This document shows, one piece after another, positions 50,940 to 62,079 of a DNA stretch of 64,000 nt; within the stretch, counting starts at the first letter, position 1; each line of letters opens with the position of its first letter. The position numbers and the translations under genes were made by a program. The stretch is taken from NCBI GenBank assembly GCA_046292445.1, contig JBKBQT010000018.1:3649-67648 (forward strand), in the 5' to 3' direction. The notes beneath the pieces were generated by a model. The model saw nothing but the letters and a program-made list of their open reading frames with translations. It searched no databases and had not been told where the DNA came from. The stretch comes from CALIZF01 sp046292445 (GTDB taxonomy: Bacteria > Pseudomonadota > Alphaproteobacteria > Rhodobacterales > Rhodobacteraceae).

Positions 50940-52886
50940 ATGGCCCTGCCCCCCGGTTTTCTCGACGAGCTTCGCGCGCGTGTGCCCCTCAGTCAGATCG
51001 TGGGGCGCAAGGTGACGTGGGATCTCAAGAAATCGAACCGGGGCCGCGGCGACTGGTGGGCGCCCTGCCCGTTCCATCAGGAAAAATCCGCCTCCTTCCA
51101 CGCCGACGACCGCAAGGGGTTCTACTACTGCTTCGGCTGCCACGCGAAGGGCGACGCCATCGGGTTCCTGATGCAGGCGGACAACCTCGGCTTCATGGAG
51201 GCGGTCGAATCGCTTGCGCGCGAGGCGGGCATGGCCATGCCCGCGCGCGATCCGCAGGCGGCCGAAAAGGCCGACCGGCGTACGGTCCTGACCGGCGCGG
51301 TCGAGGCGGCGGTGCAGCACTATCGCCTGATGCTGCGCACCGCGGCGGGCGAGGCTGCACGGGCCTATCTTGCGCGGCGCGGCCTGACCGAGGCGGCGAT
51401 CGAGCGGTTCGGGATCGGCTTTGCCCCCGATGCGCGCACCGGCCTCGTGCAGGCGCTGGCGGCCAAGGGAATCGGCGCCGATGTCGCGGTCGAGGCGGGG
51501 CTGGCGGCGTTGCCCGACGGCGGCGGCGCGGCCTACGACCGGTTCCGCGGCCGGGTGATCTTTCCCATCCGCGATGCGCGCGGGCGGGCGATCAGCCTGG
51601 CGGGCCGCGCGCTCGACCCGCAGGCGCGGGCGAAATACCTCAACGGGCCCGAGACGCCGATCTTCGACAAGGGGCGCACGGTGTTCAACCTCGGCCCGGC
51701 GCGCGAGGCGGCGGCAAGGGGCGCGCCGGTGATCCTCGCCGAAGGCTACATGGACGTGATCGCGCTGGTCGAGGCAGGCTTCGGCGGCGCGGTCGCGCCG
51801 ATGGGCACCGCGGTGACGGCCGAGCAGCTGGGCCTGATCTGGGCGGCGCATGATGAACCCGTGGTCGCGCTCGACGGCGATGCGGCCGGGATGCGGGCGG
51901 CAATGCGGCTGGTCGATCTCGCGCTGCCGCTGGTCGAGGCGGGCCGCGGCCTGCGCTTTGTCACCCTGCCGGGCGGGCAGGACCCGGACGATCTGATCCG
52001 CGCGGGCGGCCCCGGCGCCTTCGCCACCCTGCTTGCGGGCGCAGAGCCGCTCGTCGCGCTCCTGTGGCGGCGCGAGACCGAGGGACAGGTCTTCGACAGT
52101 CCCGAACGGCGGGCGGGCCTCGACAAGCGGCTGCGCGCGGCGATCGGCGCGATCCGCGATGCGGGCCTGCGCGATCACTATGCCGCCGAACTGCGCCGCC
52201 TGCGCGCCGCACTGTTTGCCGCCCGAACGCCGGCGCAGCCCCCCCGCGGCCAGGTCCGGCCCGGCCGGGGCCGCTTTGCCGCTGCGCCGCCGGCCACGCC
52301 CCTGCCCTCGATGCAGCGCTCGGCGCTTGCCGCCGACATGGGCACGACCGCTACGGAAACCCTGCGCGAGGCGGTGATCCTCGTCACCCTTGCGCGCCAT
52401 CCAGCGCTGCTGCCGCAATTCGAATCGGCGCTCGACCGGCTCGACCTCGCGCATCCCGATCACGCCGCGGTCCGCGATGCGCTGGTGACCTGCGCCTGGG
52501 CCGAAGACCCGGCTTCGGCCTGGGCCGATGCACGGCCGAGCGTGGCCGAAGCCCTTGACCGCATGGCCCGCCATCCCCACGTCCAGACTGCACCCTGCGT
52601 GCGCCACACTGCGGCCGAAGCGCTTGCGGCGCGCTGCGTCGAGGACGACCTCGCGCGGCTGGCCGCAGGCCGCGCCGCCTATGCCGAAGTGGAATATGCC
52701 GAAACCGAGATCACCGGCATGGCCGACGAAGGCATCACATGGCGCCTTGCCCGCGCCGCCGAGGCACGCAACCGGGCCGCGCGAACGCCGCTCGAGGATG
52801 ACCTGCCCGAGGGCGCTTCGGGCGGCGACGACAGCCTCGTCGATCGGCTGCTGGCCGGTCAGGCCTGGCTGAAGCGCCCCCGTTAG
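50940..52886 (+). CDS. dnaG: DNA primase
   Basis: The 648-residue primase makes RNA primers for replication. The N-terminal zinc-binding domain has Cys43, His46, Cys64 and Cys67 (CPFH...CFGC). The core has RFRGRVIFPIRDARGR, then TOPRIM motifs ILAEGYMDVIAL (about 265) and VALDGDAAG (about 308), and a C-terminal helicase-interaction domain follows from about 480. The length is typical of alphaproteobacteria. rpoD follows after 97 bases, the remnant of the macromolecular-synthesis operon order (rpsU is absent here). Confidence 0.96.
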   Translation: MALPPGFLDELRARVPLSQIVGRKVTWDLKKSNRGRGDWWAPCPFHQEKSASFHADDRKGFYYCFGCHAKGDAIGFLMQADNLGFMEAVESLAREAGMAMPARDPQAAEKADRRTVLTGAVEAAVQHYRLMLRTAAGEAARAYLARRGLTEAAIERFGIGFAPDARTGLVQALAAKGIGADVAVEAGLAALPDGGGAAYDRFRGRVIFPIRDARGRAISLAGRALDPQARAKYLNGPETPIFDKGRTVFNLGPAREAAARGAPVILAEGYMDVIALVEAGFGGAVAPMGTAVTAEQLGLIWAAHDEPVVALDGDAAGMRAAMRLVDLALPLVEAGRGLRFVTLPGGQDPDDLIRAGGPGAFATLLAGAEPLVALLWRRETEGQVFDSPERRAGLDKRLRAAIGAIRDAGLRDHYAAELRRLRAALFAARTPAQPPRGQVRPGRGRFAAAPPATPLPSMQRSALAADMGTTATETLREAVILVTLARHPALLPQFESALDRLDLAHPDHAAVRDALVTCAWAEDPASAWADARPSVAEALDRMARHPHVQTAPCVRHTAAEALAARCVEDDLARLAAGRAAYAEVEYAETEITGMADEGITWRLARAAEARNRAARTPLEDDLPEGASGGDDSLVDRLLAGQAWLKRPR

Positions 52887-52983
52887 CGGCGCACCCGCGC
52901 ACCGTCCCCTTTCCGCGGCTGTGATTCGCGCTAAGGACTCGCTAGAACCCCGCAACCGATTCGGCCCCTCTGCAGGAGCATCC

Positions 52984-54966
<1,983 letters not shown>

Positions 54967-54995
54967 TCCGGCCCCGCCGCGCCGGCGGGGCCGGA
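54967..54995. terminator. Perfect bidirectional terminator hairpin between rpoD and parE
   Basis: TCCGGCCCCGCCG (54967-54979) and CGGCGGGGCCGGA (54983-54995) are 13-bp perfect arms with a CGC loop. The stem begins at the base after the rpoD stop and ends two bases before the parE stop, filling the whole gap between convergent genes. Confidence 0.75.
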
Positions 54996-54996
54996 G

Positions 54997-56952
54997 TCAC
55001 ACATCCACCTCCTCCACAAACCGCGCATTCTCCGTGATGTACTGGAACCGCATCTCCGGCCGCTTGCCCATCAGCCGCTCCACCAGATCGCCGGTCTCGC
55101 CGCCGACCGCGTCGTCTATGCTCACGCGGATGAGGCGGCGGGTCAGAGGGTTCATCGTGGTGTCTTTCAGGTCCTTGGCGTCCATCTCGCCGAGGCCCTT
55201 GAAGCGCGAGACGTCGATCTTGCCCTTGCCGCCGAGGCCGCGGGCAAGCCACGCGTCCTTTTCCGCCTCGTCGGTGCAATAGACCCGCGCCGCGCCCTGT
55301 GTCAGCCGAAACAGTGGCGGCTGGGCGAGGTAGAGGTGGCCGCGGTCGATCATCGGGCGCATCTGGGTGAAGAAGAACGTCATCAGAAGCGCCGCGATAT
55401 GCGCGCCGTCCACATCGGCGTCGGTCATGATGATGACCTTCTCGTAGCGCAGATCGTCGATGTTGAACTTCGAGCCCGGCTGCACGCCGAGCGCCTGGGC
55501 AAGATCGCTCAGCTCGGCGTTCCCCGCCATCTTGGCCCCCGCCGCACCGAGCACGTTGAGGATCTTGCCCCGCAGCGGCAGCAGCGCCTGCGTGGTGCGG
55601 TCGCGCGCCATCTTGGCAGAACCGCCGGCGCTGTCGCCCTCGACGATGAAGATCTCGGTGCCCTCGCGGGCGGTCGCGGTGCAGTCCACGAGCTTGCCCG
55701 GCAGGCGCAGCTTGCGGGTGGCCGACTTGCGCGCGGTTTCCTTCTCCGCGCGGCGGCGCAACCGTTCGTCGGCGCGCAGCACGAGGAAATCGAGGATCGC
55801 GCCGGCAGCCTTGGGATCGGCCCCGAGCCAGGTGTCGAACCGGTCGCGCACGGCCCCCTCGACCAGACGCGCGGCGTCGGCGGTGGCAAGGCGATCCTTG
55901 GTCTGGCCGACGAATTCGGGCTCGGCGATGAAGAGCGACACCAGCGCGCATCCCCCCGCCGTCAGGTCGTCGCGCGTGATCGTCTCGGCCTTGCGGTTCT
56001 TTACCCGCTCGCCATAGGCGCGGATGCCCTTGAGGATGGCGGCCCAGAACCCGCCCTCATGCGTGCCGCCCTCGGGCGTGGGGACGGTGTTGCAGTAGCT
56101 CTGCGTGAAGCCGTCGCGCACCGGCGTCCAGTGGATCGCCCATTCGACCGAACCGGGCAGCCCGTATTTCTCGCCGAACTCCACCCGGCCAGCGAAGGGG
56201 CGGTCGGAATAGGTCGGCGCCGGGCCGAGCGTCTCGGTCAGGTAATCGGCGAGGCCGCCGGGGAAGTGGAACACCGCCTCGGCCGGCACGCCGTCTTCGG
56301 GGATCGCGGTTTTCCAGCGGATCTCCACGCCCGAAAAGAGATAGGCCTTCGACCGCACCATTTTCAAAAGCCGCGCGGGCCGGAAGCGGTGATGGCCAAA
56401 GATCGTCTCGTCGGCATGGAAGGTAACGGTCGTGCCCCGCCGGTTCGGCGCCGGCCCCACCTTCTCGACCGGCCCCTGCGGGACGCCGCGCGCAAACTCC
56501 TGCACCCAGAGCTCGCGGTTCCGCGCCACCTCGACCCGCATCCGGTCGCTGAGCGCATTGACCACCGACGCGCCCACCCCGTGCAGCCCCCCCGAGGTGG
56601 CATAGGCCTTGCCCGAGAACTTGCCGCCCGAATGGAGCGTGCACAGGATCACCTCGAGGGCGGATTTGCCCGGAAACTTGGGATGCGGATCGACCGGGAT
56701 GCCGCGGCCGTTGTCGCGCACGGTCACGCTGTAGTCGGCCAGCAGCTCCACCTCGATCCGCGTGGCATGGCCCGCCACCGCCTCGTCCATCGCATTGTCG
56801 AGGATCTCGGCGACCAGGTGGTGGAGCGCGCGCTCGTCCGTGCCGCCGATATACATGCCGGGGCGCTTGCGGACGGGCTCCAGCCCCTCGAGCACTTCGA
56901 TGGATGCGGCGTCATAGGTTTCCGGGGCGCCCCGGAGGAGGTCGTTGGGCAT
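54997..56952 (-). CDS. parE: DNA topoisomerase IV subunit B
   Basis: The 651-residue ATPase subunit of topoisomerase IV, with ParC, decatenates daughter chromosomes. GHKL ATP-site motifs are EILDNAMDEAV (Asn), VRDNGRGIPV and GGLHGVGASVVNAL; TOPRIM motifs are FIVEGDSAGGSA and MTDADVDGAHI. The N-terminus NDLLRGAPETYDAASIEVLEGL and the length favour ParE over GyrB (about 800). The ATG at 56952 (MPNDLLRG) is chosen over a long upstream reading. parC is not in the window. Confidence 0.94.
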   Translation of the reverse strand: MPNDLLRGAPETYDAASIEVLEGLEPVRKRPGMYIGGTDERALHHLVAEILDNAMDEAVAGHATRIEVELLADYSVTVRDNGRGIPVDPHPKFPGKSALEVILCTLHSGGKFSGKAYATSGGLHGVGASVVNALSDRMRVEVARNRELWVQEFARGVPQGPVEKVGPAPNRRGTTVTFHADETIFGHHRFRPARLLKMVRSKAYLFSGVEIRWKTAIPEDGVPAEAVFHFPGGLADYLTETLGPAPTYSDRPFAGRVEFGEKYGLPGSVEWAIHWTPVRDGFTQSYCNTVPTPEGGTHEGGFWAAILKGIRAYGERVKNRKAETITRDDLTAGGCALVSLFIAEPEFVGQTKDRLATADAARLVEGAVRDRFDTWLGADPKAAGAILDFLVLRADERLRRRAEKETARKSATRKLRLPGKLVDCTATAREGTEIFIVEGDSAGGSAKMARDRTTQALLPLRGKILNVLGAAGAKMAGNAELSDLAQALGVQPGSKFNIDDLRYEKVIIMTDADVDGAHIAALLMTFFFTQMRPMIDRGHLYLAQPPLFRLTQGAARVYCTDEAEKDAWLARGLGGKGKIDVSRFKGLGEMDAKDLKDTTMNPLTRRLIRVSIDDAVGGETGDLVERLMGKRPEMRFQYITENARFVEEVDV

Positions 56953-57019
56953 AGGCTGCTCTTGTCCTTGGTTTGGCCCGACTGGACCACAGCGCCGCGC
57001 CGCGGGCAAGCGGGCGGTG

Positions 57020-58234
57020 TCAGGCAAGGCGGTGCTGGCTGAAGAACCGCAGCATCTCGCGCGAGGCATCCGGGCCGCCGGGGTCGGTGAAGCTGCCGGC
57101 GGGGTGACCGCCGGCCCAGGCATGGCCCGCGCCGTCGATTTCCCAGAACTCGGCGACCGTGCGGCCCGCGGCGTCCGCGTGCCGGGTCAGCCGATACGGG
57201 CGCCCGCCCGCCGCGCGGCCCGACACAAGCGCCTCGGTCAGCCCCGCCTGCGCCGCGACAGCCTGCGCGATCACCGCCGCGCCGTTACCGGGATGGACCG
57301 TGGTATCGGCAAGCCCGTGGAACACGATCGCCGGCACCGCGATCCGCTGTGCCGTGGCGCCCGCGCCGCTGCGCATCGCGGCAAAGGCCGATGGGATATC
57401 GCGCGCCCCGCCGACCGGCAGGCCCGAATGCACCCCCACCGCCGCGACCAGATCGGGATAGGCCGCGCCCATTATCGCCGCCGCCGCCCCGCCCGCCGAC
57501 AGGCCGGCGACATAGACCCGCCGCCGGTCGCCGCCATGATCGCGCAGCACATCGCGCAAGATCCCGGCAATCAGCGCAGGCTCGCCCGCACCACGGGTCT
57601 GATCCCCCGGGCGAAACCAGTTCCAGCACTTCTGCGCATTCGCGCCCTGCGGCTGGGCCGGCCATGCGACGAGGAACCCCGCCGCCTCGGCCAGCGCGTT
57701 CATGCCGGTGCCGATGGCGAAATCCTCGGGCGTCTGCGTGCAGCCGTGCAGCATCACGACGAGCGGCATCGGCGCGGCGCCCCGGTTCGCAGGCACATAG
57801 AGCCTGTAGTCGCGCCGCCCCTCGGGTCCGACATGCGCAAGGGTCAGGAATGCAGCCCCCGCCGGCACGGCCGGCCCTGCCGGGGCCAGCGGCCCGCGCG
57901 CCGGCATGCCGCCGGCCGCGATGCCGCGCAACGTCTCGGCGAGCCCGTTTCGCGGCGCCTTTTGCGGTGCCTTGTGTGGCGCCTTCTGCGGTGCCTGATG
58001 CGGTGCCTTGTGCGGTGCCTGATGCGGCGCCGTCCGCCTTGCCTCGGATTGCGCCGCGTTGCCGTCGCCGATCCGTGTGCAGGTGCCGTCAATCACGGCG
58101 CCGTCGTCCGGCGCGGCCGCCTCGCCACCTGCCGGCCGCAACAGGGACCGGATGAGCGCCGTCGCCGCGCCGAGCTTGCCGGCGCGCGTCAGGGCGGTGG
58201 CCTCGGCCATGCCGCGGGTGAAGGGGGTTGTCAT
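57020..58234 (-). CDS. PHB depolymerase family esterase
   Basis: The 404-residue protein has a LpqC/PHB-depolymerase alpha/beta-hydrolase domain (about 128-404): PLVVMLHGCTQTPEDFA, nucleophile Ser246 in VAGLSAGGAAA, an Asp in FHGLADTTVHP and His in IDGAGHAWAGG. The leader (1-127) has no signal peptide and contains a (Ala-Pro-His/Gln-Lys/Gln) repeat at 69-95 encoded by 12-bp units. Intracellular members act on short-chain polyhydroxyalkanoate or feruloyl-type esters. A ribbon-helix-helix regulator gene lies immediately upstream. Confidence 0.85.
   Translation of the reverse strand: MTTPFTRGMAEATALTRAGKLGAATALIRSLLRPAGGEAAAPDDGAVIDGTCTRIGDGNAAQSEARRTAPHQAPHKAPHQAPQKAPHKAPQKAPRNGLAETLRGIAAGGMPARGPLAPAGPAVPAGAAFLTLAHVGPEGRRDYRLYVPANRGAAPMPLVVMLHGCTQTPEDFAIGTGMNALAEAAGFLVAWPAQPQGANAQKCWNWFRPGDQTRGAGEPALIAGILRDVLRDHGGDRRRVYVAGLSAGGAAAAIMGAAYPDLVAAVGVHSGLPVGGARDIPSAFAAMRSGAGATAQRIAVPAIVFHGLADTTVHPGNGAAVIAQAVAAQAGLTEALVSGRAAGGRPYRLTRHADAAGRTVAEFWEIDGAGHAWAGGHPAGSFTDPGGPDASREMLRFFSQHRLA
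57952..58031 (-). repeat. 12-bp minisatellite in the PHB-depolymerase-like gene
   Basis: About 6.7 units of a 12-base motif (gcggtgcctNNt on the plus strand) run from 57952 to 58031 without interruption. Because the unit is a multiple of three it encodes a four-residue repeat, Ala-Pro-(His/Gln)-(Lys/Gln). Unit number can change without a frameshift. Confidence 0.85.
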
Positions 58235-58278
58235 CGAAAATCCGATCTCTGGGTTCAGTCGTTGCGTGTAGGCGTGGC

Positions 58279-58698
58279 TCAGCCGATCCGGTCGGCCAGC
58301 GCCGCCTTGACCGCCGCGCTCGCCTGAAGCGTGCCGAGCACCGACAGCCCCGAAATCGTCGCGCGGGCAAGCTCGGGCGTCACATCCGGCGCGATCACCG
58401 CCAGGCCAAGCACGCGGATATCGAGCATCCGGCCCGCCGCCTGCGCCGCCAGAAGGTCGTCGCGGGCGATGCGCCGAATGCCCAGATCGACGCTCTTGCG
58501 CACCACAATCTGGCGGACGACCTCGGCATGCCGATCGATCTGGTTGCGGATGGCGGTGCGGATCAGATCGCTGCGGTTGGAATAGAACCCCTCCTGCACA
58601 AGCAGGTCGATCTGGCCCAGATCGACATGGCCGAGATTGATCGTGATCTTTTCCGATTCGCCGGGCTTGCCGGCGAGCGTCTGGGCCGTGCGCGGCAT
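58279..58698 (-). CDS. Ribbon-helix-helix (CopG-type) transcriptional regulator
   Basis: The 139-residue protein has an RHH DNA-binding domain near the N-terminus (KITINLGHVDLGQIDLLVQ strand-helix, then FYSNRSDLIRTAIRNQID helix) and a C-terminal extension of about 85 residues (IRVLGLAVIAPDVTPELARATI). The combination is conserved beside PHB-depolymerase-type esterases in related bacteria, as I recall. ATG 58698 is six bases after GGAG; ATGs at 58701 and 58710 are alternatives. A CATCC-TTTT-GGATG palindrome lies just upstream and may be its own operator. Confidence 0.78.
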   Translation of the reverse strand: MPRTAQTLAGKPGESEKITINLGHVDLGQIDLLVQEGFYSNRSDLIRTAIRNQIDRHAEVVRQIVVRKSVDLGIRRIARDDLLAAQAAGRMLDIRVLGLAVIAPDVTPELARATISGLSVLGTLQASAAVKAALADRIG

Positions 58699-58712
58699 CA
58701 TAGACTCCATAC

Positions 58713-58726
58713 CATCCTTTTGGATG
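58713..58726. promoter_or_regulatory. Inverted repeat before the RHH regulator gene
   Basis: CATCC-TTTT-GGATG has perfect 5-bp arms. It lies 15 to 28 bases upstream of the chosen start. RHH repressors commonly bind short palindromes in their own promoters, so autoregulation is plausible; the spacing could also place it over the ribosome-binding site. Confidence 0.4.
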
Positions 58727-58777
58727 TTAAGTGGAGCATCGCGCACCGTTTGTCAACCCGCCGTCGCGCGGTGGACG

Positions 58778-59992
58778 CTAACCGGCCGCCCGCGGCATCT
58801 CGGGCCGCGCCTGGATCACGAAACCCGCGACCGAGGCGGCAAGGCACCACAGGCTCATGCTCAGCGCCTGCGCGGGAAAGGGAATGCCCGCGTCGATCAG
58901 AAGGCCCGTCACCCCCGGCCCGACCGCCGTCGCCACGACCATCACCGCCGTCGCGAGCGACCGCACCGATCCCAGATGCCGCGTGCCATAGACAAGCGGG
59001 AGCAGCACGCCCCAGAGCGACGCGGCAATGCCCTGCGTGATCCCGATCAGCGCCAGCATGGCGAACCACGCGCCGACGCCTGTCCCTGGCCCCAGCAGCG
59101 CCATGCCCAGCGCCGTCGGCAACAGCATCAGCGGCAGCAGGCGATGCGGCCCGAACCGGTCGGCGGCCCAGCCGGCCGCGAGGGCCGAGGCCACGGTCAC
59201 GGCGGCAAAGATCGGATAGCCCGGCGCCATCTGCGCCAGCGTCCAGCCCTTTTGCCCTGCGACATGCACCTGATGAAAGAACACCACCGTGCCGATGAAC
59301 CCCGGCGTGAGCATGATCGGCACGAGCGCAGGAAACAGCCAGTGACGCACCACTTCACCGCGCGTCCAGTGACGGCCGCCGAGACCGGCCGTCTCGACAT
59401 GCACCAGCGCCGACTGCGCCACCCGCTCGCGCCCGAGGAGCGCCAGCACCGGCGCCACGACCAGCACCAGCGTGCCCGCCGCCGCGATCCAGACGCCTTG
59501 CCAGCCGACCAGCAGAACCAGCGCGACGATGACGGGCGGCAGCACCGCCTCGCCCGCCGAATGGCCGAGATTGGCGATCGACACCGCGCGCCCCCGCCGC
59601 GCGCGGAACCACCGGCCCATGGCGGTCATCGCGACATGGCTGAACATCCCCTGGCCGCAGAACCGCAGCCCGACCAGCGCCGCCGCCATGATCCAGACCG
59701 ATGGCGCAAAGGCAAAGGCCAGCACCATTGCGGCAAAGATCAGCGCGACCGCCGGGGCAAGCCGGGCGGGGCGGATCCGGTCGGCGATGCCGCCGCGCGC
59801 GAACAGCAGCGCCGCCGCGAACAGCGTCGCGCCGGTGTAGATCAGGCCCCAGCCGCCGTCCGTCAGGCCGAAACGCGCCTTGATGTCAGCTGCAAAGAGG
59901 GAAATGAACCAAGTCTGCCCGAAGGCCGAGGCAAAGGTAAGCAGGAAGCCGAACCCGAGCCAATGCCGGTTCTCGATGAGAAAGCGCAACAT
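58778..59992 (-). CDS. MFS transporter
   Basis: The 404-residue membrane protein has twelve hydrophobic helices in two six-helix halves, with the inter-helix 2-3 loop FARGGIADRIRPARL and its second-half counterpart ALAAGWAADRFGPHRLL, the MFS signature. MGRWFRARRGRAVSIANLGHSAGEA suggests a monocarboxylate-type or proton-driven member. The substrate is unknown. It is followed on the same strand by the RHH gene 79 bases downstream, with no evidence of co-transcription. Confidence 0.86.
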   Translation of the reverse strand: MLRFLIENRHWLGFGFLLTFASAFGQTWFISLFAADIKARFGLTDGGWGLIYTGATLFAAALLFARGGIADRIRPARLAPAVALIFAAMVLAFAFAPSVWIMAAALVGLRFCGQGMFSHVAMTAMGRWFRARRGRAVSIANLGHSAGEAVLPPVIVALVLLVGWQGVWIAAAGTLVLVVAPVLALLGRERVAQSALVHVETAGLGGRHWTRGEVVRHWLFPALVPIMLTPGFIGTVVFFHQVHVAGQKGWTLAQMAPGYPIFAAVTVASALAAGWAADRFGPHRLLPLMLLPTALGMALLGPGTGVGAWFAMLALIGITQGIAASLWGVLLPLVYGTRHLGSVRSLATAVMVVATAVGPGVTGLLIDAGIPFPAQALSMSLWCLAASVAGFVIQARPEMPRAAG

Positions 59993-60093
59993 GGCTGGCG
60001 CCTAGCACGCCGCACGCCCGGCGGCCAGCGCGATGCGGCGCCTGCCCCCTGTGCCGCGGCATGGGCGTGCGCCCCGATCCCCGGCGCAACCGC

Positions 60094-60558
60094 TTACGGC
60101 GCCAGCCCCTTGCAGGCATCGGGCTTGATGTCGAGAAGCGGCGTGCCCGTCACGCAATCGAGCCCGCGCACGGTCAGACGCGCCCCGTCCACCGCCACCA
60201 GCCGCACCATCGAACTCGCGATCGGATTGGGCCGGTTGGGCGAGCGCAGCGCGAAGGTGCCCATCGTGCGCCCGTCATGGCGCGGCGACTGGGTGAGAAG
60301 GTCGCGCCGCGCGCGGTCCATCCAGTAGAGCACCTGGAGGCTGTCGCCCGGCTCCACCCCCTTGAGCGCCGCCGTCCAGCGCGGATCGAGCACGAGCGTG
60401 CAATCCGGCCCCGCTACGGGGTCGCCCCGCCGCGGGCAATCCGACCGCATGGCCCAGGGCGTCTCGATCCGCCCGATGAAGATCAGCGCCGCATCCCTGG
60501 CCTCGGGCAGGGCCGCGACCTCTTCGCCCGGGCGTATCGTTGCTTCATCCGCAGCCAT
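60094..60558 (-). CDS. trmO: tRNA (t6A37)-methyltransferase TrmO (TsaA family)
   Basis: The 154-residue protein has the TrmO/TsaA barrel: FIGRIETPWA at the N-terminus, LVLDPRWTAALKGVEPGDSLQVLYWMDRA (two segments), FALRSPNRPNPIASS and the terminal GTPLLDIKPDA. TrmO uses S-adenosylmethionine to methylate N6-threonylcarbamoyladenosine at position 37 of certain tRNAs. The domain is single and short, with no extra C-terminal part. The ATG at 60558 (MAADEAT) is chosen. It lies between lldD and the MFS gene on the same strand. Confidence 0.87.
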   Translation of the reverse strand: MAADEATIRPGEEVAALPEARDAALIFIGRIETPWAMRSDCPRRGDPVAGPDCTLVLDPRWTAALKGVEPGDSLQVLYWMDRARRDLLTQSPRHDGRTMGTFALRSPNRPNPIASSMVRLVAVDGARLTVRGLDCVTGTPLLDIKPDACKGLAP

Positions 60559-60641
60559 CGCCGCCCCCCGTCCGCCGCCCATCGTGCCGGCACCGGGCTG
60601 CGAGACGCCCGCGGCCGGACGGCGACGGGGGGCCCGCGCGC

Positions 60642-61805
60642 TCAGCGATACCGGTCAAAGAACCCCTCCGGCACCAGCAGGTTGTGCCGCCCGAGATTGG
60701 CCACATCCCGCTCGCCGCAGAGCGCCATCGTCACGTCCAGCTCCTTGCGCAGCACCTCGAGCGCCTTGGTGACCCCCGCCTGCCCCATCGCGCCGAGCCC
60801 GTAGATATAGGCCCGCCCGATCATCGTCCCCGTCGCGCCCAGCGCCAGCGCCTTGAGGATGTCCTGCCCCTGCCGGATCCCGCTGTCGAGCCAGACCTCC
60901 GTCCGCTCGCCCACTGCCCTGACGATCTCGGGCAGGACGCGGATCGAGGACAGCGCGCCGTCGAGCTGGCGGCCGCCGTGGTTCGACACGATGATCGCAT
61001 CCGCCCCGGCATCGGCCGCCATCCGCGCGTCATCGGCATCGAGGATGCCCTTGAGGATGAACTTGCCATCCCACTGGTCCTTGATCTTGCGCACCTTGTC
61101 CCAGTCGAGCTGCGGGTCGAAATTCTCGTGCGTCCACGCCATGAGCGAGGCCGGATCGCTCACCCCCTTGGCATGGCCGACGATGTTGCCGAACTGCCGC
61201 CGCGGCGTGCCCAGCATGTCGAGGCCCCAGCGCCAGCGCATCGCCAGATCCGCCAGCGTCCGCAGCGTCAGCTTGGGCGGCGCCGAAAGCCCGTTCTTGA
61301 GATCCTTGTGCCGCTGGCCGATGATCTGCAGATCGAGCGTCAGCACCAGCGCCGAACATTTCGCGGCCTTCGCGCGCTGGATCAGCCGCGCGACGAAATC
61401 CTCGTCGCGCATCACGTAAAGCTGGAACCAGAACGGCTCGCGCGTGCGCAGGGCGACATCCTCGATGGAGCAGATCGACATGGTGGACAGCGTGAACGGC
61501 ACGCCGAACTTCTCCGCGGCCTTCGCCGCCAGTATCTCGCCGTCCGCATGCTGCATGCCGGTCATGCCGACCGGGGCGAGCGCCACCGGCATGGCGACAT
61601 CGTGCCCCGCCATCCGGCCTTTCGTGGACCGGTTCGTCATGTCCACCGCCACCTTCTGGCGCAGCCTTATCTCGGCGAAATCGGACGTGTTCTCGCGAAA
61701 GGTCTGCTCGGTCCACGAACCCGATTCGCAATAATCCCAGAACATGCGCGGCGCCCGCGCCCGGTGCATCCGGCGCAGATCCTCGATACAGGTGACAACA
61801 GCCAT
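60642..61805 (-). CDS. lldD: L-lactate dehydrogenase (FMN-dependent, LldD type)
   Basis: The 387-residue alpha-hydroxy-acid oxidase family enzyme oxidises L-lactate to pyruvate and passes electrons to the quinone pool. FMN and substrate residues are present: PVALAPVGMTGMQHADGE, PFWFQLYVMRD (Tyr), LVLTLDLQIIGQRHKDLKNG, and IVSNHGGRQLDG with the catalytic His and Arg. The length matches LldD (396). The ATG at 61805 follows GGGAGGG. It is divergent from the nitroreductase-MarR operon across 274 bases. Confidence 0.92.
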   Translation of the reverse strand: MAVVTCIEDLRRMHRARAPRMFWDYCESGSWTEQTFRENTSDFAEIRLRQKVAVDMTNRSTKGRMAGHDVAMPVALAPVGMTGMQHADGEILAAKAAEKFGVPFTLSTMSICSIEDVALRTREPFWFQLYVMRDEDFVARLIQRAKAAKCSALVLTLDLQIIGQRHKDLKNGLSAPPKLTLRTLADLAMRWRWGLDMLGTPRRQFGNIVGHAKGVSDPASLMAWTHENFDPQLDWDKVRKIKDQWDGKFILKGILDADDARMAADAGADAIIVSNHGGRQLDGALSSIRVLPEIVRAVGERTEVWLDSGIRQGQDILKALALGATGTMIGRAYIYGLGAMGQAGVTKALEVLRKELDVTMALCGERDVANLGRHNLLVPEGFFDRYR

Positions 61806-62019
61806 TGCGCCCTCCCTCGCTTTTCCGACCATCTAGGGCAGGAACGCCAGCGAGGGAAGCGCCGGGAACGGGCCGCGCGCGCAGCGCCATCAGCCGCGAT
61901 CCCGCGCGACGCCACCGAAACGCGCCCCCTTCCCACGAGGGGTGGGGGCAAGCGCCCAAACCCGTCGTTCGCTTCGACACGCCATCCGGCACGGCGGCGG
62001 ATCGGCAATCCCATGACGC

Positions 62020-62061
62020 TTGACATTGGTGCGACATCGCACTACTTGATGCGATATCGCA
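62020..62061 (+). promoter_or_regulatory. Promoter with two palindromic operators for the nitroreductase-MarR operon
   Basis: A perfect -35 TTGACA (62020-62025) is followed after 17 bases by TACTTG (62043-62048). The palindrome GTGCGA-CA-TCGCAC fills the spacer (62029-62042). A second, TGCGA-TA-TCGCA, covers the expected start (62050-62061). The two centres are 20 bases apart, about two helical turns, so two dimers would bind the same face and block RNA polymerase. The repressor is probably the MarR protein encoded second in the operon. Confidence 0.68.
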
Positions 62062-62079
62062 CCATAAAAGGAGCCGCCC

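Noticed and set aside
60564..60632. Possible hairpin between lldD and trmO (CCCCCCGTC and GACGGGGGG)
   Set aside because: The arms are 51 bases apart with unpaired sequence between them. Stem stability cannot be judged without folding, and C-rich/G-rich pairs are common here.
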